Notes: generated from the sequence alone by a model not told the origin. A stretch of DNA of 64,000 nt from Kitasatospora sp. NBC_01246 (GCF_036226505.1 NZ_CP108484.1:7845501-7909500); one strand, 5' to 3'. Numbered from the stretch's first letter, positions 1 through 8,979 are shown. Translations and numbers: made by a program.

Positions 1-1122
1 CCGCTCGGCGGCGGCGGCCGGGTCGGTCACGCAGATCACCCGGCCCAGCTGGACCGAGGCCAGGATCGACTCCCTGACCTGCGCCCGGCGTTCCCCGGTG
101 TAGGTGTCGAGCACCGCCTCGTCGGCGAGACCCCGCAGCACGAGGTCCAGCTTCCACGACAGGTTGACCACGTCCCGGATGCCCGAGCACATGCCCTGCC
201 CGGCGAACGGCGGCATCAGATGGGCCGCGTCACCGGCCAGCAGCACCCGGCCCGCCCGCCAGCGGTCGGCCCACCGGGCCTGGAACATGTAGGTGGTGCT
301 GCGCAGCAGGGTGGCGGTGTCCGGCGTGACCCCGAACGGGGCGAGCAGCCGCCAGGCCGTCTCCTCGCGGTTCAGCTCGGCGGCCCGCTCGCCCGGCAGC
401 CGCATGAACTCCCAGCGCCGGTGCCCGGGGCCGCTGCCCACCAGCGTGGTGGGCCGGGTCGGGTCGCAGATCTGCAGGTTGGTCGGTACGAACGCCCGCG
501 GCTCGCGCAGTTCGACGTCGCACAGCAGCCACTCGTAGGAGAAGCCGAGGTCGGTGACGGGGACGTCGAGGTGGTCCCGGACGAAGCTGTTGGCGCCGTC
601 GCAGCCCACCACCCAGCGGGCCGAGACCGTCCGCGCCGCGCCGTCCTCGTCCTCGGCCGTCACCAGGACCCGGTCGCCGTGGTCGGCGATCCCGACGACC
701 TGCCGGCCGCGCTCCACGGTGATCCCGGGCAGCCGCGCGGTCCGGGCGGCCAGCAGCTCCTCCAGGGCGGGCTGGTGCATGGTGTTGGCATCCGGCCAGC
801 CGTACGGGCCCGGGGTCCGGAACTCGATGTCCAGCAGGGTCTCGCCGGCCGCCGTCCGCCACTGGTAGCCGGAGGCCGGTTCGGTGATCCGGCCGAGGTC
901 CGGGCCGATCCCGCAGGCGGCGAGCAGCCGGGCGGTCTCCCCGTCGAAGCTGGTCGCCCGGGGCAGTGTGTACGGGCGCCGGCGGCGTTCCAGCACGGTC
1001 GTCCGCCAGCCGTGCTGGGCGAGCAGGACGGCGAGCGCGGCCCCGATCGGCCCGTTGCCGACGACGACCACGTCCGTGTCCGTCGGGCCGGTCGGGGGCT
1101 CGTGCGGTGACACCTTGGGCAT
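1..1122 (-). CDS. FAD-dependent aromatic monooxygenase (C-terminus beyond window)
   Basis: About 374 N-terminal residues of a class A flavoprotein monooxygenase of the MhpA/polyketide hydroxylase type. A Rossmann GxGxxG-like motif (VVVGNGPIGAALA) lies near residues 18-30, and the second FAD motif (VLLAGDAAHLMPPFAGQGM) near residue 300. The reading frame stays open to base 1, so the substrate-binding C-terminal part lies outside. ATG at 1122 is preceded by GAGGGG at good spacing. Such enzymes hydroxylate phenolic or polyketide rings using NAD(P)H and O2, which fits the aromatic chemistry of the neighbouring cluster, though the substrate is unknown. It is divergent from the thioesterase at 1483; the 360 bp between them must hold both promoters, but no clear -35/-10 pair was found. 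Confidence 0.88.
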   Translation of the reverse strand, partial: MPKVSPHEPPTGPTDTDVVVVGNGPIGAALAVLLAQHGWRTTVLERRRRPYTLPRATSFDGETARLLAACGIGPDLGRITEPASGYQWRTAAGETLLDIEFRTPGPYGWPDANTMHQPALEELLAARTARLPGITVERGRQVVGIADHGDRVLVTAEDEDGAARTVSARWVVGCDGANSFVRDHLDVPVTDLGFSYEWLLCDVELREPRAFVPTNLQICDPTRPTTLVGSGPGHRRWEFMRLPGERAAELNREETAWRLLAPFGVTPDTATLLRSTTYMFQARWADRWRAGRVLLAGDAAHLMPPFAGQGMCSGIRDVVNLSWKLDLVLRGLADEAVLDTYTGERRAQVRESILASVQLGRVICVTDPAAAAER

Positions 1123-1482
1123 AGGGACCCCTCATCGCAGGGAGGCGGCGGACCGGTGCGGACCGGTGCACGGCGGGTGGGCACGGCGGCGGGAACACGG
1201 CGGAGGAGCGCGCAGGCGCTGCTCGGACGCCGCGGCGGCTGCGCGCGACAACGGGGCGCGACAGCCCTGGCAGGAACATCGGAAGACTACTACCGCGACC
1301 CGCGTGAAGCGTCAACGTCCGCCCCGGGCTATCAGATCGGGGGATACCACGACCGGTCTTGATCGGCCTACTGTGCGGACGTCCCGAAGAATCCGGGGAC
1401 CCGTGCGCAGTCCGCCCGCCACCGCCTTCCGGCGTGGGCCCGCGGCCGCGCCACGGACCGTTGCCCGAAGGGAAGATCCGGC

Positions 1483-2262
1483 ATGGCCCAAGCGACGACC
1501 GCCCACTACGAGAAGTGGGTCAGTGTCTTCCACCCGGTGCCGACGAGCACCGTGCGGCTCGTCTGCCTGCCCTACGCCGGCGGGTCCGCGAGCTTCTTCT
1601 TCCCGGTGTCGCGGGTGCTCGCCCCGAAGGGGATCGAGGTGCTGGCGATCCAGTACCCGGGCCGTCAGATGCGCCACCAGGAGCCGGGCATCGACAACAT
1701 CCCGGAGTTCGCGGACGAGATCTTCGCGGCGGTGCGCCACCTGGACGACAAGCCGCTGGCGCTGTTCGGCCACAGCATGGGCGCGGTGCTCGCGTACGAG
1801 GTGGCCCTGCGCCTGCGGCGGGCCGGACTCCCGGCACCGGTACGGCTGTTCGCCTCCGGCCGGCGGGCGCCGTCCCGCTACCGCGACGAGAACGTCCACA
1901 CCGGCTCGGACGCCGACGTGGTGGCCGAGCTCAAGGCGCTGAGCGGTACCAGCCAGCTCATGCTGGCCGATCCGGAGAACCTGGCGATGATCCTGCCGGC
2001 CATCCGCAGCGACTACACCGCCATCGAGCGCTACCGGCACGACCCCGACCAGCGGCTGGACTGCCCGCTGACGGTGCTCGCCGGCGACAGCGACCCGCGG
2101 GTGTCGATCGACGAGGCGCGGGCCTGGGAGGAGCACACCACCGGGGCGACCGAGCTGGAGGTCCTCCCCGGCGGACACTTCTTCCTCGCCGACCGGAGCG
2201 CCGAGGTGATCGAGCTGCTGGCCCGGAGACTCACCGGGCAGGACGCCGCAACCAACCGCTGA
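1483..2262 (+). CDS. Type II thioesterase
   Basis: Product of 259 residues, the usual size for GrsT/RifR-type editing thioesterases. The N-terminal LVCLPYAGGSAS motif, the nucleophile elbow GHSMG (Ser98), a late acidic residue in GDSDPRV and a histidine in GGHFFL complete a Ser-Asp-His triad. These proteins remove wrong or stalled acyl groups from carrier proteins in PKS and NRPS systems. It starts a rightward set of genes, with the antiporter beginning 23 nt downstream. ATG at 1483 follows GGGAAGATCCGGC, giving a GGAAG-like ribosome site. It supports assigning the left edge of the window to the biosynthetic cluster. Confidence 0.92.
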   Translation: MAQATTAHYEKWVSVFHPVPTSTVRLVCLPYAGGSASFFFPVSRVLAPKGIEVLAIQYPGRQMRHQEPGIDNIPEFADEIFAAVRHLDDKPLALFGHSMGAVLAYEVALRLRRAGLPAPVRLFASGRRAPSRYRDENVHTGSDADVVAELKALSGTSQLMLADPENLAMILPAIRSDYTAIERYRHDPDQRLDCPLTVLAGDSDPRVSIDEARAWEEHTTGATELEVLPGGHFFLADRSAEVIELLARRLTGQDAATNR

Positions 2263-2285
2263 ACCACCTCCTGGAATGGGTCGAC

Positions 2286-3653
2286 ATGCGAACCGCCGCA
2301 CCCGTGCCGACGATCGGCCAGCACTCGCTCCTGGTGTTCCTCCTCCAGGTCGCCGTGCTGCTCCTCCTGGCACTCGTCCTCGGCCGGCTGGCCCAGCGCT
2401 TCAACCTGCCCGCGGTGGCCGGTGAGCTGTGCGCGGGCGTCCTGCTCGGGCCCTCGGTCCTCGAACCGCTGCTGCCGGGCTTCTCCGACTGGCTGCTGCC
2501 GCAGAAGCCGGACCAGCTGCACCTGCTGGACGCCGTCGGGCAGCTCGGCGTGCTGCTGCTCGTCGGGGTCACCGGCGCGGAGCTGAAGTTCGCCCTGGTC
2601 CGCCGGCGCGGGCTGACCGCGGCCCGGGTCAGCATCGCCGGCCTGCTGCTGCCGCTGGGCCTCGGGATCGGCACCGGCTACCTGCTGCCGCGGTCCTTCC
2701 TGCCGAGCGGCGCGGACCCGGCGGTGTTCGCGCTCTTCCTCGGCGTGGCGATGTGCGTCACGGCGATCCCGGTGATCGCCAAGACCCTGCTGGACATGAA
2801 GCTGCTGCACCGCGACATCGGCCAGCTCATCCTGGCCGCGGGCGTGGTCGACGACGTGGTGGGCTGGTTCCTGCTCTCCGTCGTCTCGGCGATGGCCACC
2901 GCCGGGCTGACCGCCGGGGTGGTCACCACCGCGGTGCTGTACCCGATCGGCGTGGTGGTCTTCGCCCTGGTGGTCGGCCGCCCGCTGGTCGGCCGGGCCC
3001 TGCGCGCGGCCGGCCGGTCGGAGGGCCCGATGCCGACGATCGCCACCGCCGTGGTGCTGGTGCTGTTCAGCGCGGCGGCGACGCAGGCGATGCACCTGGA
3101 GGCCATCTTCGGAGCCTTCGTCTGCGGTGTGCTGATCGGCACCAGCGGCGAGCTGGACCCTGCGAAGCTGGAGCCGCTGCGGACCACGGTGCTGGCCTTC
3201 CTGGCCCCGCTCTTCTTCGCCACCGCCGGCCTGCGGATGGACCTCACCGCGCTGGGCCGCCCGACCGTCCTGGGCGTCGCGGTCGCGGTGCTCGCCGTGG
3301 CGATCTTCGGCAAGTTCGTGGGGGCCTTCATCGGGGCCAGGCTCAGCCGGCTCAACCGCTGGGAGGCGCTGGCGCTCGGTGCCGGGATGAACTCCCGCGG
3401 CGTTGTCGAGGTGATCGTCGCGATGACCGGCCTGCGGCTCGGCGTCCTGAACACCGAGACGTACACCATCATCATCCTCGTCGCGATCGTGACCTCGCTG
3501 ATGGCGCCGCCCATCCTGCGGTACGCGATGACCCGCGCCGAGGAGGTGGCCGGGGCCGAACTCGGCCTGGGCGACCAGCACACCGACCCGGTACAGACCC
3601 CCGACCGGGCACCCGGCGCGATCCGCGTCTCCGACCAGCGAGGTGACTCATGA
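2286..3653 (+). CDS. Cation/proton antiporter (CPA2 type)
   Basis: A 455-residue integral membrane protein with about 12 hydrophobic helices and the Na+/H+ exchanger signature. The N-terminal helix is followed by FNLPAVAGELCAGVLLGPS, and the mid-membrane acidic pair VVDDVVGW matches the ion-binding region of KefB/NapA-like exchangers. There is no KTN/TrkA-N domain at the C-terminus, which is short and polar. The frame is open further upstream, but ATG at 2286 is the natural start because hydrophobic sequence begins there and the thioesterase ends at 2262. Antiporters of this kind recur in antibiotic clusters, where they may serve export or self-protection; that role is inference. Its stop overlaps the next start by 4 nt. 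Confidence 0.88.
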   Translation: MRTAAPVPTIGQHSLLVFLLQVAVLLLLALVLGRLAQRFNLPAVAGELCAGVLLGPSVLEPLLPGFSDWLLPQKPDQLHLLDAVGQLGVLLLVGVTGAELKFALVRRRGLTAARVSIAGLLLPLGLGIGTGYLLPRSFLPSGADPAVFALFLGVAMCVTAIPVIAKTLLDMKLLHRDIGQLILAAGVVDDVVGWFLLSVVSAMATAGLTAGVVTTAVLYPIGVVVFALVVGRPLVGRALRAAGRSEGPMPTIATAVVLVLFSAAATQAMHLEAIFGAFVCGVLIGTSGELDPAKLEPLRTTVLAFLAPLFFATAGLRMDLTALGRPTVLGVAVAVLAVAIFGKFVGAFIGARLSRLNRWEALALGAGMNSRGVVEVIVAMTGLRLGVLNTETYTIIILVAIVTSLMAPPILRYAMTRAEEVAGAELGLGDQHTDPVQTPDRAPGAIRVSDQRGDS

Positions 3654-4093
3654 CCACGATGCTTCTCCTGAACGGCCCCAACCTCGGGATCCTCGGCCAG
3701 CGCGAGCCGGAGATCTACGGCACCGACACGCTGGCCGACATCGAGAAGGCCGTCGCCGAGGAGGTGAGCGGCGTGGGCTGGGAGGTCCGCTCGATCCAGC
3801 ACGACTCCGAGGGCGACCTCGTCCGGGCCATCCACGAGCACCGGCTCAGCAGTGTCGGCGCGGTGGTCAACCCCGGCGCGCTGATGATCGCCGGGTGGAG
3901 CCTGCGCGACGCGCTGGCGAGCTATCCGCAGCCCTGGGTCGAGGTGCACCTGAGCAACGTCTGGGCGCGCGAGCAGTTCCGGCACGAGTCGGTGATCGCC
4001 CCGCTGGCCGGCGGTGTGGTGGTCGGGCTCGGCGCCTTCGGCTACCGCCTGGCGGCCCGCGCCCTGGTGCACCTGACCGCCGCCGACCGCTGA
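3650..4093 (+). CDS. Type II 3-dehydroquinate dehydratase-like protein with altered active site
   Basis: A 147-residue protein matching AroQ in length and layout: NGPNLGILGQREPEIYG at the N-terminus (Arg18, catalytic Tyr23), VEVHLSNVWAREQFRHES (His100, Arg111) and a GLGAFGYRLA C-terminus. In true enzymes the substrate loop reads N-x-G-x-T-H-T-S; here the same stretch is NPGALMIAGW, so the substrate-binding histidine (His81 in the Mycobacterium enzyme) is Ile80. It may still use shikimate-type substrates or may have moved to another dehydration or lyase step. It overlaps the antiporter stop by 4 nt (ATGA), so it is translated in a cluster operon rather than with shikimate genes. Confidence 0.82.
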   Translation: MTTMLLLNGPNLGILGQREPEIYGTDTLADIEKAVAEEVSGVGWEVRSIQHDSEGDLVRAIHEHRLSSVGAVVNPGALMIAGWSLRDALASYPQPWVEVHLSNVWAREQFRHESVIAPLAGGVVVGLGAFGYRLAARALVHLTAADR

Positions 4094-4204
4094 CGACCCG
4101 CCGGGCCGCCGCGGCCGGCCCGCCGCGTACGGCCGGGGGACACCGCCGGCCCGTCAGACACCTCCGGACCGTCCGGACCACGCGTTGAGAGGAAGACCCG
4201 GCCC

Positions 4205-4897
4205 ATGAGGCTCAAGCTCCACGAAGTCGGCGACGGCGACAAGGTCGCCCTGCTCGTCCACAGCATCATCTCGTCGTCGGACACCTGGAGCCGGGTGGCG
4301 CCCCGGCTGGCCGACCGCGGCTACCGGGTGATCATGCCGGACCTGCGCGGCCACGGCGAGAGCCCGCAGGCCGACTCCTACTCGCCGGAGCTGCTCGCCG
4401 CCGACCTGGTGGAGTCGCTGCCGGCCGGCGCGGACCTCGCGATCGGCCACTCCTTCGGCGCCTCGGTGCTCTCGCTGGCGGTGGAGGGGCTGCGCCCGGC
4501 CAAGGTGGTCTACAGCGACCCCGCCTGGCGTTTCACCGAGAAGGCGGTCGCGGAGATCCGCGAGTTCGCCCAGTTCACCAAGGTGGCGACCGCCGAGGCC
4601 ATCCGCCCGATGTTCCTGCGCTGGCAGCCCGAGGACATCGAGGCCGAGCTCGCCGGGTACGCGCGGTGGGACGTCCGGGCCGTCGACTGGCTGGAGAGCT
4701 CGCACAGCTACGTACCGGCCCGCCCGGTCGTGCCCTCGCTGGTCCAGGGCGCCGGCGACCACCACCTCGTCCCGGACGAGCTGGCCGAGACCCTGCGCGC
4801 GAGCGGGTTCGAGGTGCGGTACGTGCCGGACACCGGCCACTGCATCCACCGGGACGACCTGGACGGCTTCCTGGCCTCCCTCGAAGGCTGGATCTGA
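4205..4897 (+). CDS. Alpha/beta hydrolase
   Basis: A 230-residue alpha/beta-hydrolase fold protein. It has the LLVHSIISSSDTW oxyanion region, PDLRGHGES, the nucleophile elbow GHSFG (Ser near 81) and a late histidine in DTGHCIHRDD. The usual HG after strand 3 is replaced by HS. Ester, thioester or epoxide hydrolases and C-C hydrolases all use this fold, and the substrate cannot be read from sequence. It follows the dehydroquinase-like gene by 111 bp. A GAGAGGAAG purine run lies 10-18 nt before ATG 4205. Its position between cluster genes suggests a tailoring or release step. Confidence 0.8.
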   Translation: MRLKLHEVGDGDKVALLVHSIISSSDTWSRVAPRLADRGYRVIMPDLRGHGESPQADSYSPELLAADLVESLPAGADLAIGHSFGASVLSLAVEGLRPAKVVYSDPAWRFTEKAVAEIREFAQFTKVATAEAIRPMFLRWQPEDIEAELAGYARWDVRAVDWLESSHSYVPARPVVPSLVQGAGDHHLVPDELAETLRASGFEVRYVPDTGHCIHRDDLDGFLASLEGWI

Positions 4898-4935
4898 CCT
4901 TATGGGCAAGGAAAGTTGACGTTCAATCAGGTCAT

Positions 4936-4967
4936 TCGGCCGGCGACGCGACACGGTCGCCGGCCGA
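4936..4967 (+). terminator. Hairpin terminator after the hydrolase
   Basis: A perfect 12-bp inverted repeat (arms 4936-4947 and 4956-4967) with an 8-nt loop lies 38 bp after the hydrolase stop. It is GC-rich without a clear T-run, as is common in actinobacteria. Confidence 0.55.
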
Positions 4968-5007
4968 GCGGCCGAACGGTGATCGGCCTGCGTGGTAGTG
5001 TCGCCGC

Positions 5008-5577
5008 GTGAGCTCTGGCCGCCTTGATCACACACATGAAGGCACTTCTCCGACCGACGGGAAACCGCAGGTCGTCCACGGTTCCTTCGCCCTGCAGGTC
5101 GGCTTCTCGGCGCCGCCGGAGCAGGTCTTCGCGGCCTTCGCCGAGCCCGCGCTGCGCATCCGCTGGTTCCGCCTCCCCGGCTCCTCGAAGCACGCCACCC
5201 ACGCGCTGGACTTCCGGGTCGGCGGCAGCGAGGTGGCGACCAACCTGTTCGTCTCCGGGGACATCGAGGAGCGACTCGAATACCGCTCCCGGTTCCACGA
5301 CATCGTGCCCGGCGAGCGCATCGTCTACGTGTACGAGGCCCACGTGGACGGCCTGCGCCGCTGGGTCTCCCTGGTGACGCTCGAACTCGTCGCCCAGGGC
5401 GCCGGATCCCGGCTCGACTGGACCGAGCAGTACGCGTACCTGGTGCTGAGCGGGGACGGCACCCAGGACACCGCCCACCTCCAGGGCGGCACCCGGCTGA
5501 TGCTCAACGGACTGTCCGCCGTGGTCGACCCGGAGCGCTACCGGGGCCTGGCGAAGATCCGCCCCGAAGAGTCCTGA
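5008..5577 (+). CDS. SRPBCC (AHSA1-like) domain protein
   Basis: A 189-residue START/Bet v1-fold protein. The pattern FALQVGFSAPPEQVFAAFAEP, then RIRWFRLP, the glycine-rich DFRVGGSE, and a late DWTEQYAYLV strand is that of activator-of-Hsp90-like SRPBCC proteins. Members bind hydrophobic ligands; in polyketide clusters relatives act as cyclases or aromatases, but AHSA1-type members are often of unknown role. GTG at 5008 has no Shine-Dalgarno sequence, while TAGTGT, a possible -10, ends 6 nt before it, so the transcript may be leaderless. It is separated from the hydrolase by a hairpin and is probably its own unit. Confidence 0.8.
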   Translation: MSSGRLDHTHEGTSPTDGKPQVVHGSFALQVGFSAPPEQVFAAFAEPALRIRWFRLPGSSKHATHALDFRVGGSEVATNLFVSGDIEERLEYRSRFHDIVPGERIVYVYEAHVDGLRRWVSLVTLELVAQGAGSRLDWTEQYAYLVLSGDGTQDTAHLQGGTRLMLNGLSAVVDPERYRGLAKIRPEES

Positions 5578-5613
5578 CCCTTCGTCAGTATCTCGCGAGA
5601 GGCGCAGCCGGCA

Positions 5614-5643
5614 CGGGCGGCCCCCTGTCGAGGGGGCCGCCCG
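5614..5643. terminator. Bidirectional terminator hairpin
   Basis: A perfect 13-bp GC-rich inverted repeat (5614-5626 and 5631-5643) with a GTCG loop lies between the convergent SRPBCC and MFS genes, placed to end both transcripts. Confidence 0.8.
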
Positions 5644-5708
5644 GACCCCCGGCCGCGCCGGGACCTCGGGCGGAAGCCGGGATCCGCTCGCGCGGGGGCG
5701 ACGAAGCG

Positions 5709-7181
5709 TCAGGTGTTCGAGGCGCGCACCGCGGTGAGGGTGGCCGGCTCCGGCTCCGCCGGGCTCGGCGCGGGACGGCGGCGCCGGGCGAGGGCGAGGA
5801 GGAGGGCGCCCGCGGCCGCGCCGGCGAGGAGGACGATCGCGGCGACCGAGGCCGCGCGGCCGACGGCGTCGGTGAAGGCCTGGGCCACGTCCTGCGGCCG
5901 CGGGTTCCGGAGGGCGCCGAGCCGCTCGCCGAAGCGGCTGGTCATCAGGGTGCCGAGGACGCTGGTGCCGAGCACCGCGCCGACCTGGCGGGCGGCGTTG
6001 ACCGTGCCGGCGGCCGCGCCCTCCTTGCCGCGCGGCACATGGCCGACCGCCAGCGCGGTCGAGGGCGCGCCGGCCAGGCCGCAGCCGAAGCCGAACAGCA
6101 CCAGCGCCGGGGCGTAGCCGCCGAACCCGTCGGCCGGTTCGACGGTGGCGAACAGGCCGGCGCCCGCCGCCGCCAGCAGCAGCCCGGTGATGATGAGCCG
6201 GGCCGCGCCGAACCGTGGCCCGAGGATCCCGGCGACCGCCGAGGCCAGGATGAACATGCCGAATTCCGTGAGGAGTTGGACGCCCACCTGGAGCGCGGTC
6301 AGTCCGCGCACCTGCTGCAGCCAGAGCACCTGGAGCATGGCGAGGCCGACGAAGCCGAACAGGACGGTGCCGGCCAGCAGCAGCGCCGCGCTGTACGAGG
6401 GGTCGCGCATCAGCCGCAGGTCGAGCAGCGGGTGGGTGCGGCGCAGTTCGACCACGGCGAAGGCGGCGAGCAGGACGGCCGAGCCGAGGGCGGCGGCCAG
6501 TGGGGCGCCGCCGAGGTAGCTGTGGTGGCCGCCGTCGATCAGCCAGTAGATGAGCAGGGCGAGCCCGCCGGTGGCGAGGATCTGCCCGGGCCAGTCCAGG
6601 CGGACGCCCTCGGCCCGGGACTCGGTCACGCCGAACAGGGCGGCGGCGCCGGCGATCGCGGCGATCGCGGGGCCGAGCCAGAACGCGGTGTGCCAGGTCG
6701 ACCAGCGCAGCGCCAGCCCGGCCGTGATCGGCCCGAGGGCGAGGCCGAGGCCGGAGGCGGCGGCCCAGGCGGCGATCGCGCCGGCCCGCCGGCGCGGGTC
6801 GGGGAAGGCGTCGGTCACCAGGGCGAGCGAGCTGGGGGTGATCAGCGCGCCGCCGAGTCCGGCCACCGCCTGCCCGAGCAGGACGGTGGACAGGCTCCCG
6901 GCGAACACCAGGACCACCCCGCCGGCGGCCATCGCGAGCGCGCCCAGCAGGAAGATCCGCCGGCGGCCCCAGCGGTCGGCGAACGCGCCGCCGCCCAGTA
7001 CGACGGAGGCCACCACCAGGGTGTACATGCTCGGGATCCAGACCAGGTCCGCGGCGTCGAGGCCGAGGTCGGCGCGGACCGCGCCCAGCGTGCCGATGGT
7101 CTGGGTGGTCTGGATGAAGACGGTGAAGAGGCCGAGGCAGGCGGCCAGCAGCACGGTCCCGGTGCGGTCAGTGCGCGGCAT
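5709..7181 (-). CDS. MFS drug efflux transporter (DHA2/EmrB type)
   Basis: A 490-residue protein with about 14 predicted membrane helices. Family motifs are visible: the loop 2-3 motif GGGAFADRWGRRRIFLLGA and the helix 5 motif LALGPITAGLA. The N-terminus MPRTDRTGTVLLAACLGLFTVF runs straight into helix 1. Proton-driven export of a hydrophobic small molecule is the expected role, possibly cluster product export or self-resistance. It is a single gene convergent with the SRPBCC gene. A promoter with an overlapping palindrome precedes it (7265-7293), pointing to control by a repressor, but no repressor is encoded next to it. Confidence 0.9.
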   Translation of the reverse strand: MPRTDRTGTVLLAACLGLFTVFIQTTQTIGTLGAVRADLGLDAADLVWIPSMYTLVVASVVLGGGAFADRWGRRRIFLLGALAMAAGGVVLVFAGSLSTVLLGQAVAGLGGALITPSSLALVTDAFPDPRRRAGAIAAWAAASGLGLALGPITAGLALRWSTWHTAFWLGPAIAAIAGAAALFGVTESRAEGVRLDWPGQILATGGLALLIYWLIDGGHHSYLGGAPLAAALGSAVLLAAFAVVELRRTHPLLDLRLMRDPSYSAALLLAGTVLFGFVGLAMLQVLWLQQVRGLTALQVGVQLLTEFGMFILASAVAGILGPRFGAARLIITGLLLAAAGAGLFATVEPADGFGGYAPALVLFGFGCGLAGAPSTALAVGHVPRGKEGAAAGTVNAARQVGAVLGTSVLGTLMTSRFGERLGALRNPRPQDVAQAFTDAVGRAASVAAIVLLAGAAAGALLLALARRRRPAPSPAEPEPATLTAVRASNT

Positions 7182-7264
7182 CGGGCACCTCCGGGGTGCG
7201 GGGCGCGGCGGTGCGGGGGGCGGTCACGAGAGCTCCCAAGGGCGTGGGTTTGACATCGCGACTC

Positions 7265-7293
7265 ACTGTAGCGCTGTGCGTTTGATAATCCAA
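7265..7293 (-). promoter_or_regulatory. MFS promoter with overlapping palindromic operator
   Basis: Reading leftward, TTGGAT (7288-7293) and TACAGT (7265-7270) are spaced by exactly 17 bp. The -35 lies inside an imperfect palindrome, TTTGATAATCCAA (7281-7293), in an otherwise GC-rich region. TetR, MarR or HxlR-type repressors bind such sites. Confidence 0.55.
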
Positions 7294-7373
7294 CTATGCA
7301 GGTGGATGGCGTGACGCAGCGGCGGGGCGCCCGGTGGATCCGAGGCGCCCCGCCGCTGCGGAGGAGTGGTCGG

Positions 7374-8777
7374 TCAGCTGGGCGTGCTGCCCGAGGCGCC
7401 GGGGCACGGCGGGAGGGTCGAGGGCGCGACGGTCGCACAGGTCGCCGTGGCCACCGTCGGCCCGGACGCCGTCGCCGAGTTCGCGGACGCCGTCGCCGTG
7501 GAGGGCGTCACGCTGGCGGTGGACGGGCCGGGCGGCGAGGACGAGGTGGGGCCGGCGGACTTGGTCGACGACGAGGCCGACGCCGAACCGGTGCTCGCCG
7601 AGGACGACGGGCCGGAGGACGGCCCGGACGGCGTGCCCGAGGAGCTGGAGGCCGAGGCCGACCCGGTCGACGGACCGGTCGAGCCCGAGGTCGAGCCGGA
7701 GGTCGAGGGCGAGCCCGAACCCGAGGTGGAGCCCGACATCGACGCCGACGGGGAGACCGGCTTCATCGGAGCGGCCGGCGGGATGCCCGGCACCAGGACC
7801 TCCGGCGGCTGGACCGTCTTGTCCACCACCTTGATCTGCCCGGTCAACCGGGCGAACCAGCCGCCGGTGGTGATGTCCACCAGGACGAGCTCCGTCACCG
7901 GCTTCGGCGCCGCCACCACGATGACCAGCGAGGACGGCTGGAAGCCGGTCCACGACTTGCCCGTGTACTTGGCGTCGCTCACCAGCTCCGGCGGCTTCAG
8001 CGGGTTCCCGCAGCTGCAGCGCACCCGCGGTACGCCCTGCGCGTCGACCAGGACGGCGGTGCCGGCCTGCAGCACCGACTGGTAGGCGACCGACGCCCCG
8101 CCCTTGTAGCTGTGGTTGGTGACCCGGGTGTCCACCCGCAGGTAGGCGGAGGTCAGCGAGCGCAGATAGCCCGGGATGGCGGACTGCTCGATTCCCTGGG
8201 CGGCCGCCCAGGCCCGGCCGGTGTCCCCGGTCGACGTCATGGAGATCAGCCGTTCGACGTCGCAGGCCGGCTTGGACTTCTCACCGGCGTAGAGTCCGGC
8301 CGAGGAGCCCTGCACGGTGCGGATGCCGCTCGGCGAGGCCGCGGCGGTGCTCTTCGTGGCGCCGCCCGGACTGCCCGGGGCCGACGCGGGAGAGGAGACC
8401 GCGGTGGTCTCGACCGACTGGGTGAACGGCGCCGGTCCCGGATCGCCCGGAGTCTGCAGCGCCACCTCGTTCGCGGCCGGGATGGCATCGCTGGGGGTAC
8501 CGCTCCCACCGCCGCCGCTGTTGACGATCAGCACCGTCGCCAGCACGGCCAGCGCCGCGGTGCCCCCGGCCAGCGCCAGCTTCGTGCGGGACCGCCACCA
8601 CGGCGTCGGACGCCCGCCCGGCCCACCGGCAGAGGAGCCGCCGGAGGAGCCGCCCGGCCCGGACGGCCCGGACGGGGGAACGGACGGCGGTCCCGGCGGG
8701 CCGCTGGACGGCGGCCCGGAGAGCGGGCCGGACGGCGGGCCGGACGGGGGCCCGGAGAGGGGCGGTTGGGAACTCAT
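7374..8777 (-). CDS. Membrane-anchored DUF6777-like protein
   Basis: A 467-residue protein in three parts: a Pro/Gly/Ser-rich cytoplasmic head (about 1-65), one transmembrane helix (ALAGGTAALAVLATVLIV, about 75-92), then an extracellular domain and a long Ser/Thr/Pro-rich tail (about 340-460) typical of a wall-spanning or glycosylated linker. The domain contains the YQSVLQAGTAVLVD, VPRVRCSCGNPLKPP and GWFARL pattern that I associate with DUF6777 of Streptomycetaceae; two conserved cysteines may pair. ATG at 8777 was chosen because GGAG stands 7 nt upstream; an upstream extension lacks a ribosome site. Function is unknown. It is divergent from the streptophobe-type gene. Confidence 0.82.
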   Translation of the reverse strand: MSSQPPLSGPPSGPPSGPLSGPPSSGPPGPPSVPPSGPSGPGGSSGGSSAGGPGGRPTPWWRSRTKLALAGGTAALAVLATVLIVNSGGGGSGTPSDAIPAANEVALQTPGDPGPAPFTQSVETTAVSSPASAPGSPGGATKSTAAASPSGIRTVQGSSAGLYAGEKSKPACDVERLISMTSTGDTGRAWAAAQGIEQSAIPGYLRSLTSAYLRVDTRVTNHSYKGGASVAYQSVLQAGTAVLVDAQGVPRVRCSCGNPLKPPELVSDAKYTGKSWTGFQPSSLVIVVAAPKPVTELVLVDITTGGWFARLTGQIKVVDKTVQPPEVLVPGIPPAAPMKPVSPSASMSGSTSGSGSPSTSGSTSGSTGPSTGSASASSSSGTPSGPSSGPSSSASTGSASASSSTKSAGPTSSSPPGPSTASVTPSTATASANSATASGPTVATATCATVAPSTLPPCPGASGSTPS

Positions 8778-8891
8778 CGAGGCTCCGTTTCGCGGGCGGC
8801 CGGCGAAACGACCGGCACAGAAGGCTCCTGCCACTGGCTTCCATTTCTGCCCCCGCCCGGCAACCGCCGCAACAGCACGCCACCGCCGGCT

Positions 8892-8909
8892 CGCTGTGCG
8901 CACACAGCG
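8892..8909. promoter_or_regulatory. Palindrome in divergent intergenic region
   Basis: CGCTGTG and CACAGCG form perfect 7-bp arms around a 4-nt centre, about halfway between the divergent starts at 8777 and 8980. It could be an operator serving both genes; no regulator can be named. Confidence 0.3.
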
Positions 8910-8979
8910 CGCGCGGCCCGGTCCTGGGTGACGCTGGACTCAGACGCGAGGGGGGCACCCGAGTCCACCAGGAGCCCGC

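Noticed and set aside
230..1315. Leftward frame with an ATG overlapping the monooxygenase
   Set aside because: Arg/Pro-rich shadow; the FAD-binding motifs are in the frame starting at 1122.
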